Shown here one piece after another: positions 32,779 through 42,146 of a DNA stretch of 64,000 nt. This DNA is from Clostridia bacterium (lineage in GTDB: Bacteria > Bacillota > Clostridia > Oscillospirales > Acutalibacteraceae): contig JAKSQP010000008.1 of assembly GCA_024404025.1 (NCBI GenBank), forward strand, positions 31,308 through 95,307, read 5' to 3'. How positions within the stretch are numbered: the stretch's first letter is position 1; each line of letters opens with the position of its first letter. The notes beneath the pieces are model-generated. The model was not told where the DNA came from and ran no database searches. It worked only from the letters and a program-made list of their open reading frames with translations. The translations under genes and the position numbers were made by a program.

Positions 32779-34752
32779 TTAATTTGATTTTGACAATTTA
32801 TTTATATCGTTTATGAATTTCGATGCGCTTTCGAGAGAAGCTTCAAGCTTTTCCGACGGAGCGCCGATAAGCCTGAAAACGGGTATCATTTCAAGGCTGA
32901 CCCTGTAATTCTTCAGCGTTACGCCGCCTTCATATTCTTCTCCCGTGAAGATGTTTTTCCATTTTCCTTCCGGAAGATAAATGTTTCTCTTTGTTCTGTT
33001 TTTCAGCACGGGAGCTGCAAGCAGACCGCAGCCGAGCATATATTCATCCTCTGCGTTCAGGCAGTTTTCATCGGTTGGATCATAGAGAAAAAGGTGACGC
33101 ATAAGCGGAAGACCCGTTTCGGAAGAAATCTTCGATTGCTCAATCAGATAAGGTCTTAAAGCATCGTGGAGCTTTGCATAGGCTCTGTAAACATCCCTTG
33201 TGTGCGCATCAAAATCATAAGGCCGTTTAACTCTGCCGTGGGTCTGAATATTTGCCGAAAAGGCAGTCATTTCAATGCCCCGAAGAAAAACCTTGTCCTC
33301 ATGGCGAAGGTCATAGAGGTTGAATGACGGCTGATAGCCTGCCATATCCCAGCTCACAAACGGAACGCCCGAAAGTCCGAGCGAAAGAGCCGCCTTCAGG
33401 ACTGCTCCGAGAAAGAAGAATTCTCTTCTCTGATCTCCTGCCCACACAAACGGATATCTCTGTGCGCCGATCCCTCCGCCTCTCGAAAAATTGATTCCGC
33501 CGTCGGGTTTTGTGTTGAAATGCTTATAGCGCATCACATTGTAGAGGGTAGGATACCAATGGTGCGCCGCCATGGGATCTCTGCCGTCGGCAAAATGAAT
33601 GATTTTTTTATCGGGGAACTGCTCGCAGAAATCAATCTTTGCGCCGTCTGCGCCGATGTTGAACATAAGCTCGCCCCAGACCTCCTCCCACTTTGAAACG
33701 GCTTCGGGGCAGGTGAGGTCAATGCATTTCATTTTCTTGTGATGGAAATTATCGAGAAGATTCATTGACCTTGTTTCTTTAAGCTCAACGCCCTCATCGG
33801 ACTGCACGGCAAAACGGTCTTCAAGGCCGAAATCTGCGGCATTTGACGGAAACTTTCCGCATTGCTCATAAACCATCATTTTTTTGCCGAGTGAATGAAG
33901 CTTTTCTCCGATTTCCTTTAAGTCACTCCGCTTTTCGGTTTTGTATGTTCCCCATCCCTCAATGATTGCGGCATCCCAGGGAAAATCGTTTTCTTTCATG
34001 GCATCCGCCATTGCGAAAACGCCCTCTTTTGATGAAAATTCGGGATGGTATCTGCAAACGAGAGTGCCGAATGCCCATTCGGGCGGCACGGGAGCAAAAC
34101 CGGTCAGCCGGGAATAAGCCGAAAGAATTTTTTCCGGGCTGTCAAACATAAAAATATAAATATCGAGCGGAGCATATTTCTGCTCAACGGTAAATCTGTT
34201 TTTTCGGGAAAACCCGATGTCAAAAACCGAATGCTCATATCTGTTGAAGAAAACGGCTGACATATTTGAGCTGAACGCAAACGGAATCGGGATATAGCTG
34301 TTTCCGTGAGTTGCGCACCAACGGTCAATGGCATAAATATGAATTTTTTTGCCTCTCTGATTGACCCGGTTGAAGCGTTCACCCGTGCCGAAAATTTTTT
34401 CACTATCCGAAAGTGAAAAATCAGCCGATAAGCCGTCTTTTGTTTCTTTTATCGCTTTTATTTCTCTTTTAAGTACGCCGTCCGGATTAAAAAATGCAAT
34501 TGATTTTTTGCTGATTTCAACATACGAGCCGTCCGGGGCTTTTATATTGCTTATGCCGTTTTTTTCGGAAACGGAAAGCGTTTCGGCGGTTTCGGCAAAT
34601 TCTTCTCCGAGGTCCCTTGAGAGGATCTGCGAGGCACCCGTGTCATCGAAATTTCCGCCGCAGGATGACTGAATACGCCAGACCCCCTGCCGAATATTCT
34701 TCAGCAGGAGGCTGTGATTTTTAAATTCAAATACGATTTTATTATTGTTCAT
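32779..34752 (-). CDS. GH31 glycoside hydrolase (alpha-glucosidase/alpha-xylosidase type)
   Basis: 657 residues from ATG 34752; the frame extends upstream into the transporter gene but that part is not coding. N-terminal beta-sandwich, then the TIM barrel with GADGAKIDFCEQF, where D374 is the expected nucleophile, and VWAGDQRREF, where D440 is the expected acid/base. GH31 enzymes release alpha-linked glucose, xylose or sulfoquinovose. No signal peptide, so it acts on imported oligosaccharide. It overlaps the upstream transporter gene by 11 bases and lies 10 bases before a Gfo/Idh/MocA gene: a transport, cleavage, oxidation module. Confidence 0.92.
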   Translation of the reverse strand: MNNNKIVFEFKNHSLLLKNIRQGVWRIQSSCGGNFDDTGASQILSRDLGEEFAETAETLSVSEKNGISNIKAPDGSYVEISKKSIAFFNPDGVLKREIKAIKETKDGLSADFSLSDSEKIFGTGERFNRVNQRGKKIHIYAIDRWCATHGNSYIPIPFAFSSNMSAVFFNRYEHSVFDIGFSRKNRFTVEQKYAPLDIYIFMFDSPEKILSAYSRLTGFAPVPPEWAFGTLVCRYHPEFSSKEGVFAMADAMKENDFPWDAAIIEGWGTYKTEKRSDLKEIGEKLHSLGKKMMVYEQCGKFPSNAADFGLEDRFAVQSDEGVELKETRSMNLLDNFHHKKMKCIDLTCPEAVSKWEEVWGELMFNIGADGAKIDFCEQFPDKKIIHFADGRDPMAAHHWYPTLYNVMRYKHFNTKPDGGINFSRGGGIGAQRYPFVWAGDQRREFFFLGAVLKAALSLGLSGVPFVSWDMAGYQPSFNLYDLRHEDKVFLRGIEMTAFSANIQTHGRVKRPYDFDAHTRDVYRAYAKLHDALRPYLIEQSKISSETGLPLMRHLFLYDPTDENCLNAEDEYMLGCGLLAAPVLKNRTKRNIYLPEGKWKNIFTGEEYEGGVTLKNYRVSLEMIPVFRLIGAPSEKLEASLESASKFINDINKLSKSN

Positions 34753-36250
34753 TAAGTTCAGCTTCAAGCTTGTTCCTCTTTTCACGCATTTCGCAGAGTT
34801 CGGCATAAATCTTTTCTTTCTTTGCGCCGCTGTAATCATCAAAGAGAAGAATAATTGCGGGAAGGAAGTTGCCGATAAGGCCGCAGAGGGAAACAACTCT
34901 GTAAATTCCACGGAGTGTTTCCGGAGTCTGAACAGCCTGCTTGCCGGTTGTCATATCCTTGGACTGATATTTGATGAGAGCAAGAAGACCGTTTGTAAGG
35001 TTGACCTTGATAAGAGAAGTGATTTTTGAAACGATATTCTGCGCAGCGCTCAAAAGACCGTCGCTTCTGACGGGAACTCCGTATTTCTTCTCGGAATACC
35101 ATTCCATAAAGTCGGTTGAATCGCCTGTGATGATTTTTCTTGCAGCTCCCTGCGCAGCATTGGGCATACCTGCAAAGGCTATGCACATTCCGGGAATATA
35201 ACGCAGTTTTCTGACTTTTTCAAGGTTGAAGTTGATGTTGAATGAAGAAATGATGGTATAGAAGAAGCCGGTGTAGAAGAAGCCGCCCGAAAGCATTGCT
35301 TTTGCGGAAAGCTTTTTGCCGACAAACGGAACGGAAAGCAGGCCGACATAGGAAAGGGCGCCGCTGATGGTTTCGATAATCGTCTTCATCTTGAGATCGT
35401 CAAATGTATTTTTATAGAGATAAATGAGAGTATCGTATGTAACTTTTCTGATCGTTTCAAAGATATTTGCAATCTGAAGGATCATAAACGGCTTGTTGTG
35501 GAGCAGAGCCGAAACGGTGTCCTTATCCCAGTTAATTTTTTCTTCTTTGCTGTTTTCGGAGGGGGTATAGAAGCTTGCACGCTCTTCAATCGTCATATAG
35601 GGAGTGTACATTGCGGCAACGCCGATGATACAGAAGCCGAGGGCAATGAAAAAATATCTCCATTGCTGCTTCAGCGGGTCATCCGTCATGCCGACAACAA
35701 TGGGAATAACGCCGCCCGGCAGAAGCGAGCCGAGGGTCGAGGCGATTGATTCAAATGTGTAGAATTTTTTCCTGTCGGCAGGGTCGCTTACCATTTTGAG
35801 GGCAAGTGAACTCAATGCTATATCGTAGAAAGTGTCGGCAACGGAAAAGAGAATGCTGAAAAACAGGGTCCAGATAAAGTTATACATTGCGTTGTTTGCC
35901 GGAACAACAAACAAAAGCATGGATGTTACCGCAAACGGAATCGGAGCAACAAAAAGAGCCGTGCGAAGAGGACTTCTTTTTCCTTTTTTGAGCGGTCTGT
36001 CATAGAGCGCACCTGCGATGGGCGGCACGATGAAGCTTAAAATGGTGCTTACATTATCCTTGACTGCGGACATTGCGTTCGTGAGACCCATATAATCTCT
36101 GCCGAAGTTGCCGGCGAAGGTGCCTACGCTGTCCTGACCCATGGCGTTTCCGAAGATACCGCCCGCATAACCGAGCTGTTCTTTCATTGTTACGGATTCA
36201 TTGTCAAGATATGTGCTTTTGAGCGAAACAAGTCCTGATTTGATTCCCAT
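34742..36250 (-). CDS. MFS transporter, GPH-type sugar:cation symporter-like
   Basis: 502 residues with about 11-12 hydrophobic segments and no signal peptide. The early DNVSTILSFIVPPIAGALYDR and the loop after helix 2 resemble the glycoside-pentoside-hexuronide (GPH) group, which imports glycosides with Na+ or H+. The C-terminal tail KIYAELCEMREKRNKLEAEL is a charged helix also seen at the end of the second transporter (38894-40381). ATG 36250 follows GGGAGGGG. It heads the operon with GH31 and Gfo/Idh/MocA genes; its cargo is probably the GH31 substrate. Confidence 0.82.
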   Translation of the reverse strand: MGIKSGLVSLKSTYLDNESVTMKEQLGYAGGIFGNAMGQDSVGTFAGNFGRDYMGLTNAMSAVKDNVSTILSFIVPPIAGALYDRPLKKGKRSPLRTALFVAPIPFAVTSMLLFVVPANNAMYNFIWTLFFSILFSVADTFYDIALSSLALKMVSDPADRKKFYTFESIASTLGSLLPGGVIPIVVGMTDDPLKQQWRYFFIALGFCIIGVAAMYTPYMTIEERASFYTPSENSKEEKINWDKDTVSALLHNKPFMILQIANIFETIRKVTYDTLIYLYKNTFDDLKMKTIIETISGALSYVGLLSVPFVGKKLSAKAMLSGGFFYTGFFYTIISSFNINFNLEKVRKLRYIPGMCIAFAGMPNAAQGAARKIITGDSTDFMEWYSEKKYGVPVRSDGLLSAAQNIVSKITSLIKVNLTNGLLALIKYQSKDMTTGKQAVQTPETLRGIYRVVSLCGLIGNFLPAIILLFDDYSGAKKEKIYAELCEMREKRNKLEAELNEQ

Positions 36251-36283
36251 ATTTTCCCCTCCCGAGAAATATTTTGTATAAAA

Positions 36284-36312
36284 ATCATATCATATTATTT
36301 ACCTATGTGCAA
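36284..36312 (-). promoter_or_regulatory. Promoter of the transporter/GH31/dehydrogenase operon
   Basis: On the minus strand TTGCAC (36312-36307), a 17-base spacer and TATGAT (36289-36284). It is back to back with the XRE-gene promoter 16 bases away. Confidence 0.6.
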
Positions 36313-36327
36313 TAGTTTTATTTGGTA

Positions 36328-36356
36328 TTGCAGAATCAAAGTTTATATGGTAATAT
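36328..36356 (+). promoter_or_regulatory. Promoter of the XRE regulator operon
   Basis: TTGCAG (36328-36333), 17-base spacer, TAATAT (36351-36356), 29 bases before the GTG start at 36386. Confidence 0.5.
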
Positions 36357-36385
36357 ATAAAAAAACAGTCTGCGGAGGTAAAAAA

Positions 36386-36898
36386 GTGGGCAGAGCATCC
36401 GTAAAAGAATGTAAGAATATTTATCAGAAATGCAGAGAAGAATGTGCAATGACGAGGCTTCAGGCAAGCGAGGCAACCGAATGGATCTCTGACAGCCGCA
36501 TTGAAAAAATAGAAAGCGGAAAAACAACGGCAAATCCCGAAGAAATTCTCGCTATGGCAAAGGCTTATAAAAAGCCCGAGTTATGCAATTATTATTGCAG
36601 CCACGAATGCGCCATCGGCAAAAAATATGTTCCCGAGGTCAAGGCAAAATCAATTGAGAAAATCGTCCTTGAGATGCTTGCGGCTCTCAATTCAATTGAG
36701 AAAAATAAAGACAGACTTATTGAAATCACATCAGACGGGTGCATTCATGATGACGAAATCAAGGATTTCATAGCGATCAGCAAAAAGCTTGAGCAGATTT
36801 CCCGCTCGGCGGATTCGCTCCGGCTCTGGCTTGATAAAACAATTGCGAACGGCGAAATAAACCGTGAAATTCTCAATAAAGTTCTCGATGAGGAATAA
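36386..36898 (+). CDS. XRE-family helix-turn-helix regulator
   Basis: 170 residues from GTG 36386, preceded by TGCGGAGG; an upstream ATG at 36305 would include the promoter. Residues about 10-65 form a Cro/CI-type HTH (MTRLQASEATEWISDSRIEKIESGKTT). A Cys-rich patch follows (CNYYCSHEC near 70), then a helical C-terminal half. The Cys set may bind metal. Divergent from the transporter/GH31 operon and first of a unit with a zinc-ribbon membrane protein, an Ig-like protein and a second transporter, so it may regulate both sides; targets are inferred. Confidence 0.85.
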   Translation: MGRASVKECKNIYQKCREECAMTRLQASEATEWISDSRIEKIESGKTTANPEEILAMAKAYKKPELCNYYCSHECAIGKKYVPEVKAKSIEKIVLEMLAALNSIEKNKDRLIEITSDGCIHDDEIKDFIAISKKLEQISRSADSLRLWLDKTIANGEINREILNKVLDEE

Positions 36899-36948
36899 TC
36901 CTTTGAAAATAAAGTCCAAATTTTAACGAAACGAAAGCGGTGATTATT

Positions 36949-37803
36949 TTGGTTTGTCCGAAATGCGGAAATCATATCCCGGCATTCGATCTTAAGCCCA
37001 ATTGCAGACACTGCGGAGTAAACATTATGCTTTATACGCAGGAGGAAGACCTTGCAAGAGATGCGAAAAGGGCAGAGCTTGAATTTGCGAACGCAAGAAT
37101 TATCGTTGCAAAAATCAAAGCGGCATTTATCAAAGGCGCCCTCCCGATAGCCAGGCTGGTTTTTGTTCTTCTGCTGGCGGGTTCATTTGTTCTTCCCGTT
37201 GCATCGGCAACATATTCGGTTCCTCTTTTCAGGCAGGAAATTTCATTGAGCGCTCTCGGTATTTATCAGCTTTTCAGCGGCGGAGCAATTTCGATTGTTC
37301 CGGAATTCGCAAAAAGCACGCTTTTCGGCGGAGCAACAAAATCGCTTCTTATTGCTGCGGGAATTTATGTTGTTGATCTTCTGCTTGCCGTTGCTCTTCT
37401 TTTAGCCGAAATATTGAGCTTTATCAACATAAAAAAATCTGCAAAATCAATGGCGGGCATTTCGCTTGCCGGAGCGGCTGTTTCATCGGTTCTTGCCGTT
37501 GTTGTTCTGACGCTTAAGGCAGAGCTGAGCTTTATCACCTTTGATAAGAGCTTCGGAGCATTTGCCGTGATTATATGCTTTATTGCCTGCTTTATCTGCA
37601 ATCATAAAATTTCAAAAGCGGATATCAGGCTTGACATTCGTGAAGATGACCTTGAGAGAAAAGAAATTCTCAAAAAAGTCAGAAGCGGAGAAATTTCTCT
37701 TGATGAGCTTTCTCTTCCCGTTTTTGAAACAGAAGAAGAAAAAGAGGAGCGCCTCAAGGCTCTTGAAGAAGCTCTGAAAAAGGAAGAGGAGGGTAAGGAA
37801 TAA
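36949..37803 (+). CDS. Zinc-ribbon multi-pass membrane protein, function unknown
   Basis: About 284 residues. The N-terminus has two Cys pairs, CPKCG and CRHCG, a typical zinc ribbon. Then come four hydrophobic segments (near 60-80, 120-160, 165-185, 195-215) and a charged C-terminal helix rich in Glu and Lys. Start taken as TTG 36949 behind GGTGATT; GTG 36940 is the alternative. It follows the XRE gene by 50 bases and overlaps the next gene by one base (TAATG). Nothing identifies a function; a membrane sensor or scaffold is one possibility. Confidence 0.7.
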   Translation: MVCPKCGNHIPAFDLKPNCRHCGVNIMLYTQEEDLARDAKRAELEFANARIIVAKIKAAFIKGALPIARLVFVLLLAGSFVLPVASATYSVPLFRQEISLSALGIYQLFSGGAISIVPEFAKSTLFGGATKSLLIAAGIYVVDLLLAVALLLAEILSFINIKKSAKSMAGISLAGAAVSSVLAVVVLTLKAELSFITFDKSFGAFAVIICFIACFICNHKISKADIRLDIREDDLERKEILKKVRSGEISLDELSLPVFETEEEKEERLKALEEALKKEEEGKE

Positions 37804-38894
37804 TGAAAAAGCCTCTTTCAAAAAAAGCAAAGGGTTTGCTGCTTGCTCTCGGTATTCTCGCATTGCTCGGAGCCTGCATTATCTGCGTTTCGGCTTATGC
37901 AAAAAAGGTTATGAATGAACCGAAATTTGAAATTCCCGAAGCGGAGCCTCTTGCATCGGCAACCGCAATTCCCGATTCCGATGCCGAAAAGCTTCTCTAT
38001 GTTGAAAAGCTTTTTGCAGGCTCATTCGGAAGCGTCAATAATGTTTCAAAGAAAACCGAATTTTCAATCAGCGATGAATCAATTGTAAGCAGCGCAAAGG
38101 ATTCCGACCTTGCGGTCATCCGTTATGCAAAGGGTCAGATTCTCAACGATGTCGGAGAAACATACGAATCATTTGAGAAAAAAGAGGGTAGTGAGATTTC
38201 CGCACCGTCATTTCTTTGCAATTCCGGCATAAACGAATGCACATTCGAGCAGGGTCAGACCGGCGATGACGGCGAGATCAAAGACGAAAACTATTATTTC
38301 TTTGATTTTGACCTTTCTCCCGTGGCTGCCGGAAAATCAGATGTTTTCAATCTCGGATCCGACAAAAAGATTCCGGAATTTCTTTCCGGAAAGCTTTCGG
38401 AAATGTGCACAATAAACGATTTCAAATCGGAGCTTATTTCCTGCGCCGTCAACGGTAAGGCGGACAGGGTTTATGATCAGCTCAGGCAGATAAGCTTCGG
38501 AAGAACATATCTTGCCGAAGCCGAAATCGAATTCACCGGCGAATATTCGGCTCTCGGAAAAATCAACATTCAATTTGAAATCGGGATAATTGATAAATAT
38601 GATTTCACATGGTACGGTGCAAGATTTACCGAGAAGGCAGTTTATATGAATCCGGGTGATGAAAAAACTCTTCCGGCAGCGGCATCGGTTGCCGAAGGAA
38701 CGGAACAGAGCGAATTCACCCTTTCGTTTGTTTCATCCGATGAAAGCGTGGCTTCGGTCAGCGAAGACGGAATCGTTACCGCAGTCAAATCGTCCGATAA
38801 GCCCGTTGAAATCACGATGACTCTTGAATATAAGGGATTCACTTTCACCGATAAATGCCTTGTAACGGTTACGGATCTGGAGGTGAAGGAATAA
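37803..38894 (+). CDS. Membrane-anchored extracellular protein with Ig-like (BIG2) domain
   Basis: 363 residues. An N-terminal anchor (GLLLALGILALLGACIICVSAYA) puts the chain outside; the Cys there could also be a lipobox variant but the fit is poor. The middle part (40-280) is not recognised. The last about 80 residues look like a bacterial Ig-like group 2 domain: MNPGDEKTLPAA, FVSSDESVASVSEDGIVTAV and ITMTLEYKGF. Such domains sit in cell-surface binding proteins. Coupled by one-base overlaps to both the zinc-ribbon protein and the transporter, so all three likely act together. Confidence 0.65.
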   Translation: MKKPLSKKAKGLLLALGILALLGACIICVSAYAKKVMNEPKFEIPEAEPLASATAIPDSDAEKLLYVEKLFAGSFGSVNNVSKKTEFSISDESIVSSAKDSDLAVIRYAKGQILNDVGETYESFEKKEGSEISAPSFLCNSGINECTFEQGQTGDDGEIKDENYYFFDFDLSPVAAGKSDVFNLGSDKKIPEFLSGKLSEMCTINDFKSELISCAVNGKADRVYDQLRQISFGRTYLAEAEIEFTGEYSALGKINIQFEIGIIDKYDFTWYGARFTEKAVYMNPGDEKTLPAAASVAEGTEQSEFTLSFVSSDESVASVSEDGIVTAVKSSDKPVEITMTLEYKGFTFTDKCLVTVTDLEVKE

Positions 38895-40381
38895 TGGCGG
38901 AAACCAACACAACCGTTTCAACCGAACGCAAGCTTGAAAATAATGTTTTCAGAAGCTATAACTATGTCGGCACAAAAGAAACAGTCGCATATCTTCTCAA
39001 CGATTTTTCCAACACCTTCAATATTGATTCTTTCAAAGAGCGATATATATGGGACGTTGTTAAGATCGATTTCGGCATCAGCGCAATAGTCAATATCTTC
39101 ACAAGCGCATGGGATATAATCAACGATACCATTATCGCCGCCATAGTTGACAACACGAGAACAAGGCTCGGCAAATTCAGGCCTTATCTTGTCGGACTTC
39201 AGATCCCCATGACGCTGCTCGGAATGTTTTATTGGTTTATTCCGCTTATTTTCCCGAATTCGGATGCGACATATATTCCGAAGCTCATAACATATTTTGC
39301 TTTCTGCGTTATTCAGGAAACCGCAGGCACATTCACATCAATTGCCAAGAGCGGATATATGTCAACCATAACGCCGAATCCGAATGAACGAATAAGGCTC
39401 ATAACTCTTGCAGAGCTTCTCACGGGCTATATGGGAGAGGATATGCCGAGATATATCTTCGGCATAGTTTACGATATGATAAATGCGGGAAAACTCAATT
39501 TCAAATTAAGTTCCGCATTCACTTCGTTCGGCCTTGTGACCGCCATTGTTTCATCTGTCTTTACTCTTTATTTCTTCCTTGTCAGCAAGGAAAGAGTTCC
39601 GCAGTCGATTGAAAAGCCGAAAATAAAGGAAGGACTCAAGGCGATATTCACAAACTATCCCGTTCTTCTTATGTGCCTTTCGGATTTTCTCGGAGGCTTT
39701 GCCATCAGTTCAAGTGAAGACAACTATTTCATTGATGTTCACGGCTCATATTCGCTCATCACTCTTGCCAATCTGCCCTCAAGTCTTAACGGAAGCATAA
39801 GCTACGCTTTCGTCGGCCCGATGAGAAGAAAATTTTCTTCAAAGGCTCTCTGGGTCGGTGCGGATATGTACGGCGATTTCCTTAATCTCGCATATTTCCT
39901 CTTCGGCATGGCAGGAAAGAATTACCTGAAGAAAACTCCGATGGTCATTGCTCTGGGCACAAGAGAATTTTTTGCCAAATGGGCGTTCGGCGTGAACAAG
40001 GTTATCAATGCCGACCTCTGGAACGAGGCAATGGACTATTGCGAATGGAAAAACGGTTACCGTATGGAAGCCACAACAGGTGTTGCAAAGAACCTTGTTC
40101 TGAAAATCCAGAGATCATTTATGGGTTCGGTAAGAAGTATTATCCTCAAAAAAATCGGCTATGTTCAGGGGCTGAAAATCGGAACGCAGGATTCAAAAAC
40201 AAAGTTCTGGCTTTTTGCTCTCTGCACGGTTGTGCCTCTTGTTTCCGGCTCTCTCGGAATCGTTCCCAAGATGCTCTGGCCCATCAACGCAAAGAAGCGT
40301 GCGCAGATGTATGATGAGCTTGCGGAAAGAAGAAACAAGCTCGTAACGACATATGTTGAGAATTTTGAAGAAAACAATTAA
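38894..40381 (+). CDS. MFS transporter, GPH-like
   Basis: 495 residues from ATG 38894, which overlaps the previous stop (TAATG). About 11-12 hydrophobic segments. The stretch AWDIINDTIIAAIVDNTRTRLGKFRPYL is the GPH-type loop signature (D-x-x-D...R-x-G-K-x-R-P), typical of sodium- or proton-linked glycoside importers. The C-terminus ends in a charged helix (RAQMYDELAERRNKLV) like that of the transporter at 34742-36250. The substrate is unknown. A terminator follows at once. The closely linked anchored protein could be a surface binding partner. Confidence 0.85.
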   Translation: MAETNTTVSTERKLENNVFRSYNYVGTKETVAYLLNDFSNTFNIDSFKERYIWDVVKIDFGISAIVNIFTSAWDIINDTIIAAIVDNTRTRLGKFRPYLVGLQIPMTLLGMFYWFIPLIFPNSDATYIPKLITYFAFCVIQETAGTFTSIAKSGYMSTITPNPNERIRLITLAELLTGYMGEDMPRYIFGIVYDMINAGKLNFKLSSAFTSFGLVTAIVSSVFTLYFFLVSKERVPQSIEKPKIKEGLKAIFTNYPVLLMCLSDFLGGFAISSSEDNYFIDVHGSYSLITLANLPSSLNGSISYAFVGPMRRKFSSKALWVGADMYGDFLNLAYFLFGMAGKNYLKKTPMVIALGTREFFAKWAFGVNKVINADLWNEAMDYCEWKNGYRMEATTGVAKNLVLKIQRSFMGSVRSIILKKIGYVQGLKIGTQDSKTKFWLFALCTVVPLVSGSLGIVPKMLWPINAKKRAQMYDELAERRNKLVTTYVENFEENN

Positions 40382-40396
40382 CATATAATTAAACAG

Positions 40397-40424
40397 AAGC
40401 TGCCGCCCAAAGCGGCAGCTTTTT
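40397..40424 (+). terminator. Rho-independent terminator
   Basis: A perfect 10-base-pair stem AAGCTGCCGC/GCGGCAGCTT with a five-base loop and a T run. Confidence 0.92.
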
Positions 40425-40453
40425 GATGATATAAGCATACAAAAATAAAATTC

Positions 40454-40482
40454 TGTACATTTACCTTTTTTTATGATATAAT
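40454..40482 (+). promoter_or_regulatory. Possible promoter of the alpha/beta hydrolase gene at 40510
   Basis: TATAAT at 40477-40482 with a weak -35 box TGTACA (40454-40459) at 17-base spacing. Confidence 0.45.
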
Positions 40483-40509
40483 TAACCGAATTTTATCAGG
40501 AGATGCTAT

Positions 40510-42102
40510 ATGAAAAGAATAATTTGTATATTTTTGGCGATTTTAATTGCTTCGATGTGTGTAATAAACACGGTGGCTTTGGATAAAACAAATGCGGCTA
40601 CCGATCTGCCTACCATGTATATAGGCGGTCAGGGAGCCGACCTGCCGATTGCAGATGAAAACGGCAAAAGAACCAGCGAATATCTTTATCCCGTCGAATA
40701 TAACACGGATGAAATTCTTGAATCTGTCAATCTTCTTCATCAGCCGTTCGCAAAAGGCGTTGCCACCGGAGACTGGAATGACTGGTGCGACACCTTTGTT
40801 GAGATTATCACTCCGCTTTTTGAATCCTATTCAATGGATGAAAACGGCAATTCGCAGGTTCCCGTTTATATGTATGAGAGGAATGTTGGGCTGAATTGCA
40901 AAAATGAAGACGGAAAAATCAGTCTTAATACCTTTCAGTTCAATTATGACTGGCGTGCGGATCCCGTTGAATCAACAAAAAGACTGAATAATTATATCAA
41001 AAAGCTTTTGAACCGTCAGAAATTCGGCGATGTGAATATGGTCGGCAGATGCATCGGCGGCAATGTTTTGCTCGCTTATCTTGCGGATTATAATCTTTCA
41101 AATATCAACAGCGCCGTGTTCTACTGCGAAGGTTTTGAGGGATTTGAAATAATCGGAAAGCTTTTTACGGGCGATATTTCGATTGATGCCGATGCGCTTT
41201 CACGCTTTGCCGATGATTACCTTTCGGACGGCGAATACCGTGACGATGAGATCTACGGAATGATAACAGACCTCATCAGCGTACTCAACACAATGAAAAC
41301 CCTCGGTGTTTTTGTTTCTACCTTTGATGATATTTACAGCAAGGTTTATTCGAATGTTCTGCCGAGAATTCTGCGAAAATCGTTCGGCACAATGCCGTCT
41401 TTCTGGGCGCTTGTCGGAGATGAATACTATGAGGATGCAAAGAAATTCGTTTTCGGCGATGAGGCTGAAACGACCTATGCGGCTCTCATAGAAAAGATTG
41501 ATAATTTCCATTATAACTATCTTCTGAAATATAAGGATATTATCAAAAGAGCAACCGATTCGGGCGTTAAGGTTTATAATGTTGTCAAATACGGAATGCA
41601 GATTTTTCCGACCGGCGGCGATAATTATATTCAGTCCGATACCATTCTTGAAACTTTATCTGCATCGGCAGGCGCAAACTGCTGCCGCAGCAACACGAAA
41701 TTCACCGATGAATATCTTGCAACAATTGACCTGAAATATATTTCGCCGGATAAGCAGATTGATGCTTCAACCTGCCTGATGCCCGACCATACATGGTTTA
41801 TAAAAAACTTATCTCATATGTATATGCCCGAAGCGGCAGATGAGGTAATAGCCTATCTTCTTGACGGCAAAAGCTATATTTCCGCTCCCGAGTGCGAAGA
41901 ATATCCGCAGTTTTTGCTCTATGATAAAGGAACGGAGCTTATATCACCGCTGACGGAAGAAAACGGAGATATTGATAATCATCCGAATTTCTTCAGGCGT
42001 CTGATTTCGTTCTTCAAGCATCTTTTCAGCATAATTTCCGATTTCTTCAATGAAAAAATCGAAGAGATAAAGGAAAGCCGGAATAAACAGCCAACAGAAT
42101 AA
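40510..42102 (+). CDS. Secreted alpha/beta hydrolase-like protein with Cys nucleophile elbow
   Basis: 530 residues, signal peptide at the start (MKRIICIFLAILIASMCVINTVA). Paralogue of the 16782-18689 protein: shared DLPxM(Y/V), NYDWR near 155 and ASTCLMPDHTWFIKNLSH near 420. Where the relative has the Ser elbow VSHGG, this one reads GRCIGGN near 185, so Cys takes the nucleophile place, as in PHA synthases (GxCxG) and dienelactone hydrolases. Either a Cys-based acyltransferase/hydrolase or an inactive relative. It ends with an aromatic amphipathic helix (NFFRRLISFFKHLFSIISDFF) and a charged tail. The substrate is unknown. Confidence 0.7.
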   Translation: MKRIICIFLAILIASMCVINTVALDKTNAATDLPTMYIGGQGADLPIADENGKRTSEYLYPVEYNTDEILESVNLLHQPFAKGVATGDWNDWCDTFVEIITPLFESYSMDENGNSQVPVYMYERNVGLNCKNEDGKISLNTFQFNYDWRADPVESTKRLNNYIKKLLNRQKFGDVNMVGRCIGGNVLLAYLADYNLSNINSAVFYCEGFEGFEIIGKLFTGDISIDADALSRFADDYLSDGEYRDDEIYGMITDLISVLNTMKTLGVFVSTFDDIYSKVYSNVLPRILRKSFGTMPSFWALVGDEYYEDAKKFVFGDEAETTYAALIEKIDNFHYNYLLKYKDIIKRATDSGVKVYNVVKYGMQIFPTGGDNYIQSDTILETLSASAGANCCRSNTKFTDEYLATIDLKYISPDKQIDASTCLMPDHTWFIKNLSHMYMPEAADEVIAYLLDGKSYISAPECEEYPQFLLYDKGTELISPLTEENGDIDNHPNFFRRLISFFKHLFSIISDFFNEKIEEIKESRNKQPTE

Positions 42103-42108
42103 AGAAAA

Positions 42109-42144
42109 AATTCGCCTGATGTTGAATGTGACATCAGGCGAATT
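42109..42144. terminator. Bidirectional terminator
   Basis: A perfect 14-base-pair stem AATTCGCCTGATGT/ACATCAGGCGAATT with an eight-base loop between convergent genes ending at 42102 and 42147. A run of A on the left gives a T run for minus-strand transcription. Confidence 0.92.
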
Positions 42145-42146
42145 CG

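Noticed and set aside
32779..34911. N-terminal extension of the GH31 protein to 710 residues
   Set aside because: The extra 53 residues read through the end of the transporter gene in another frame; ATG 34752 fits the GH31 start and the usual short overlap.
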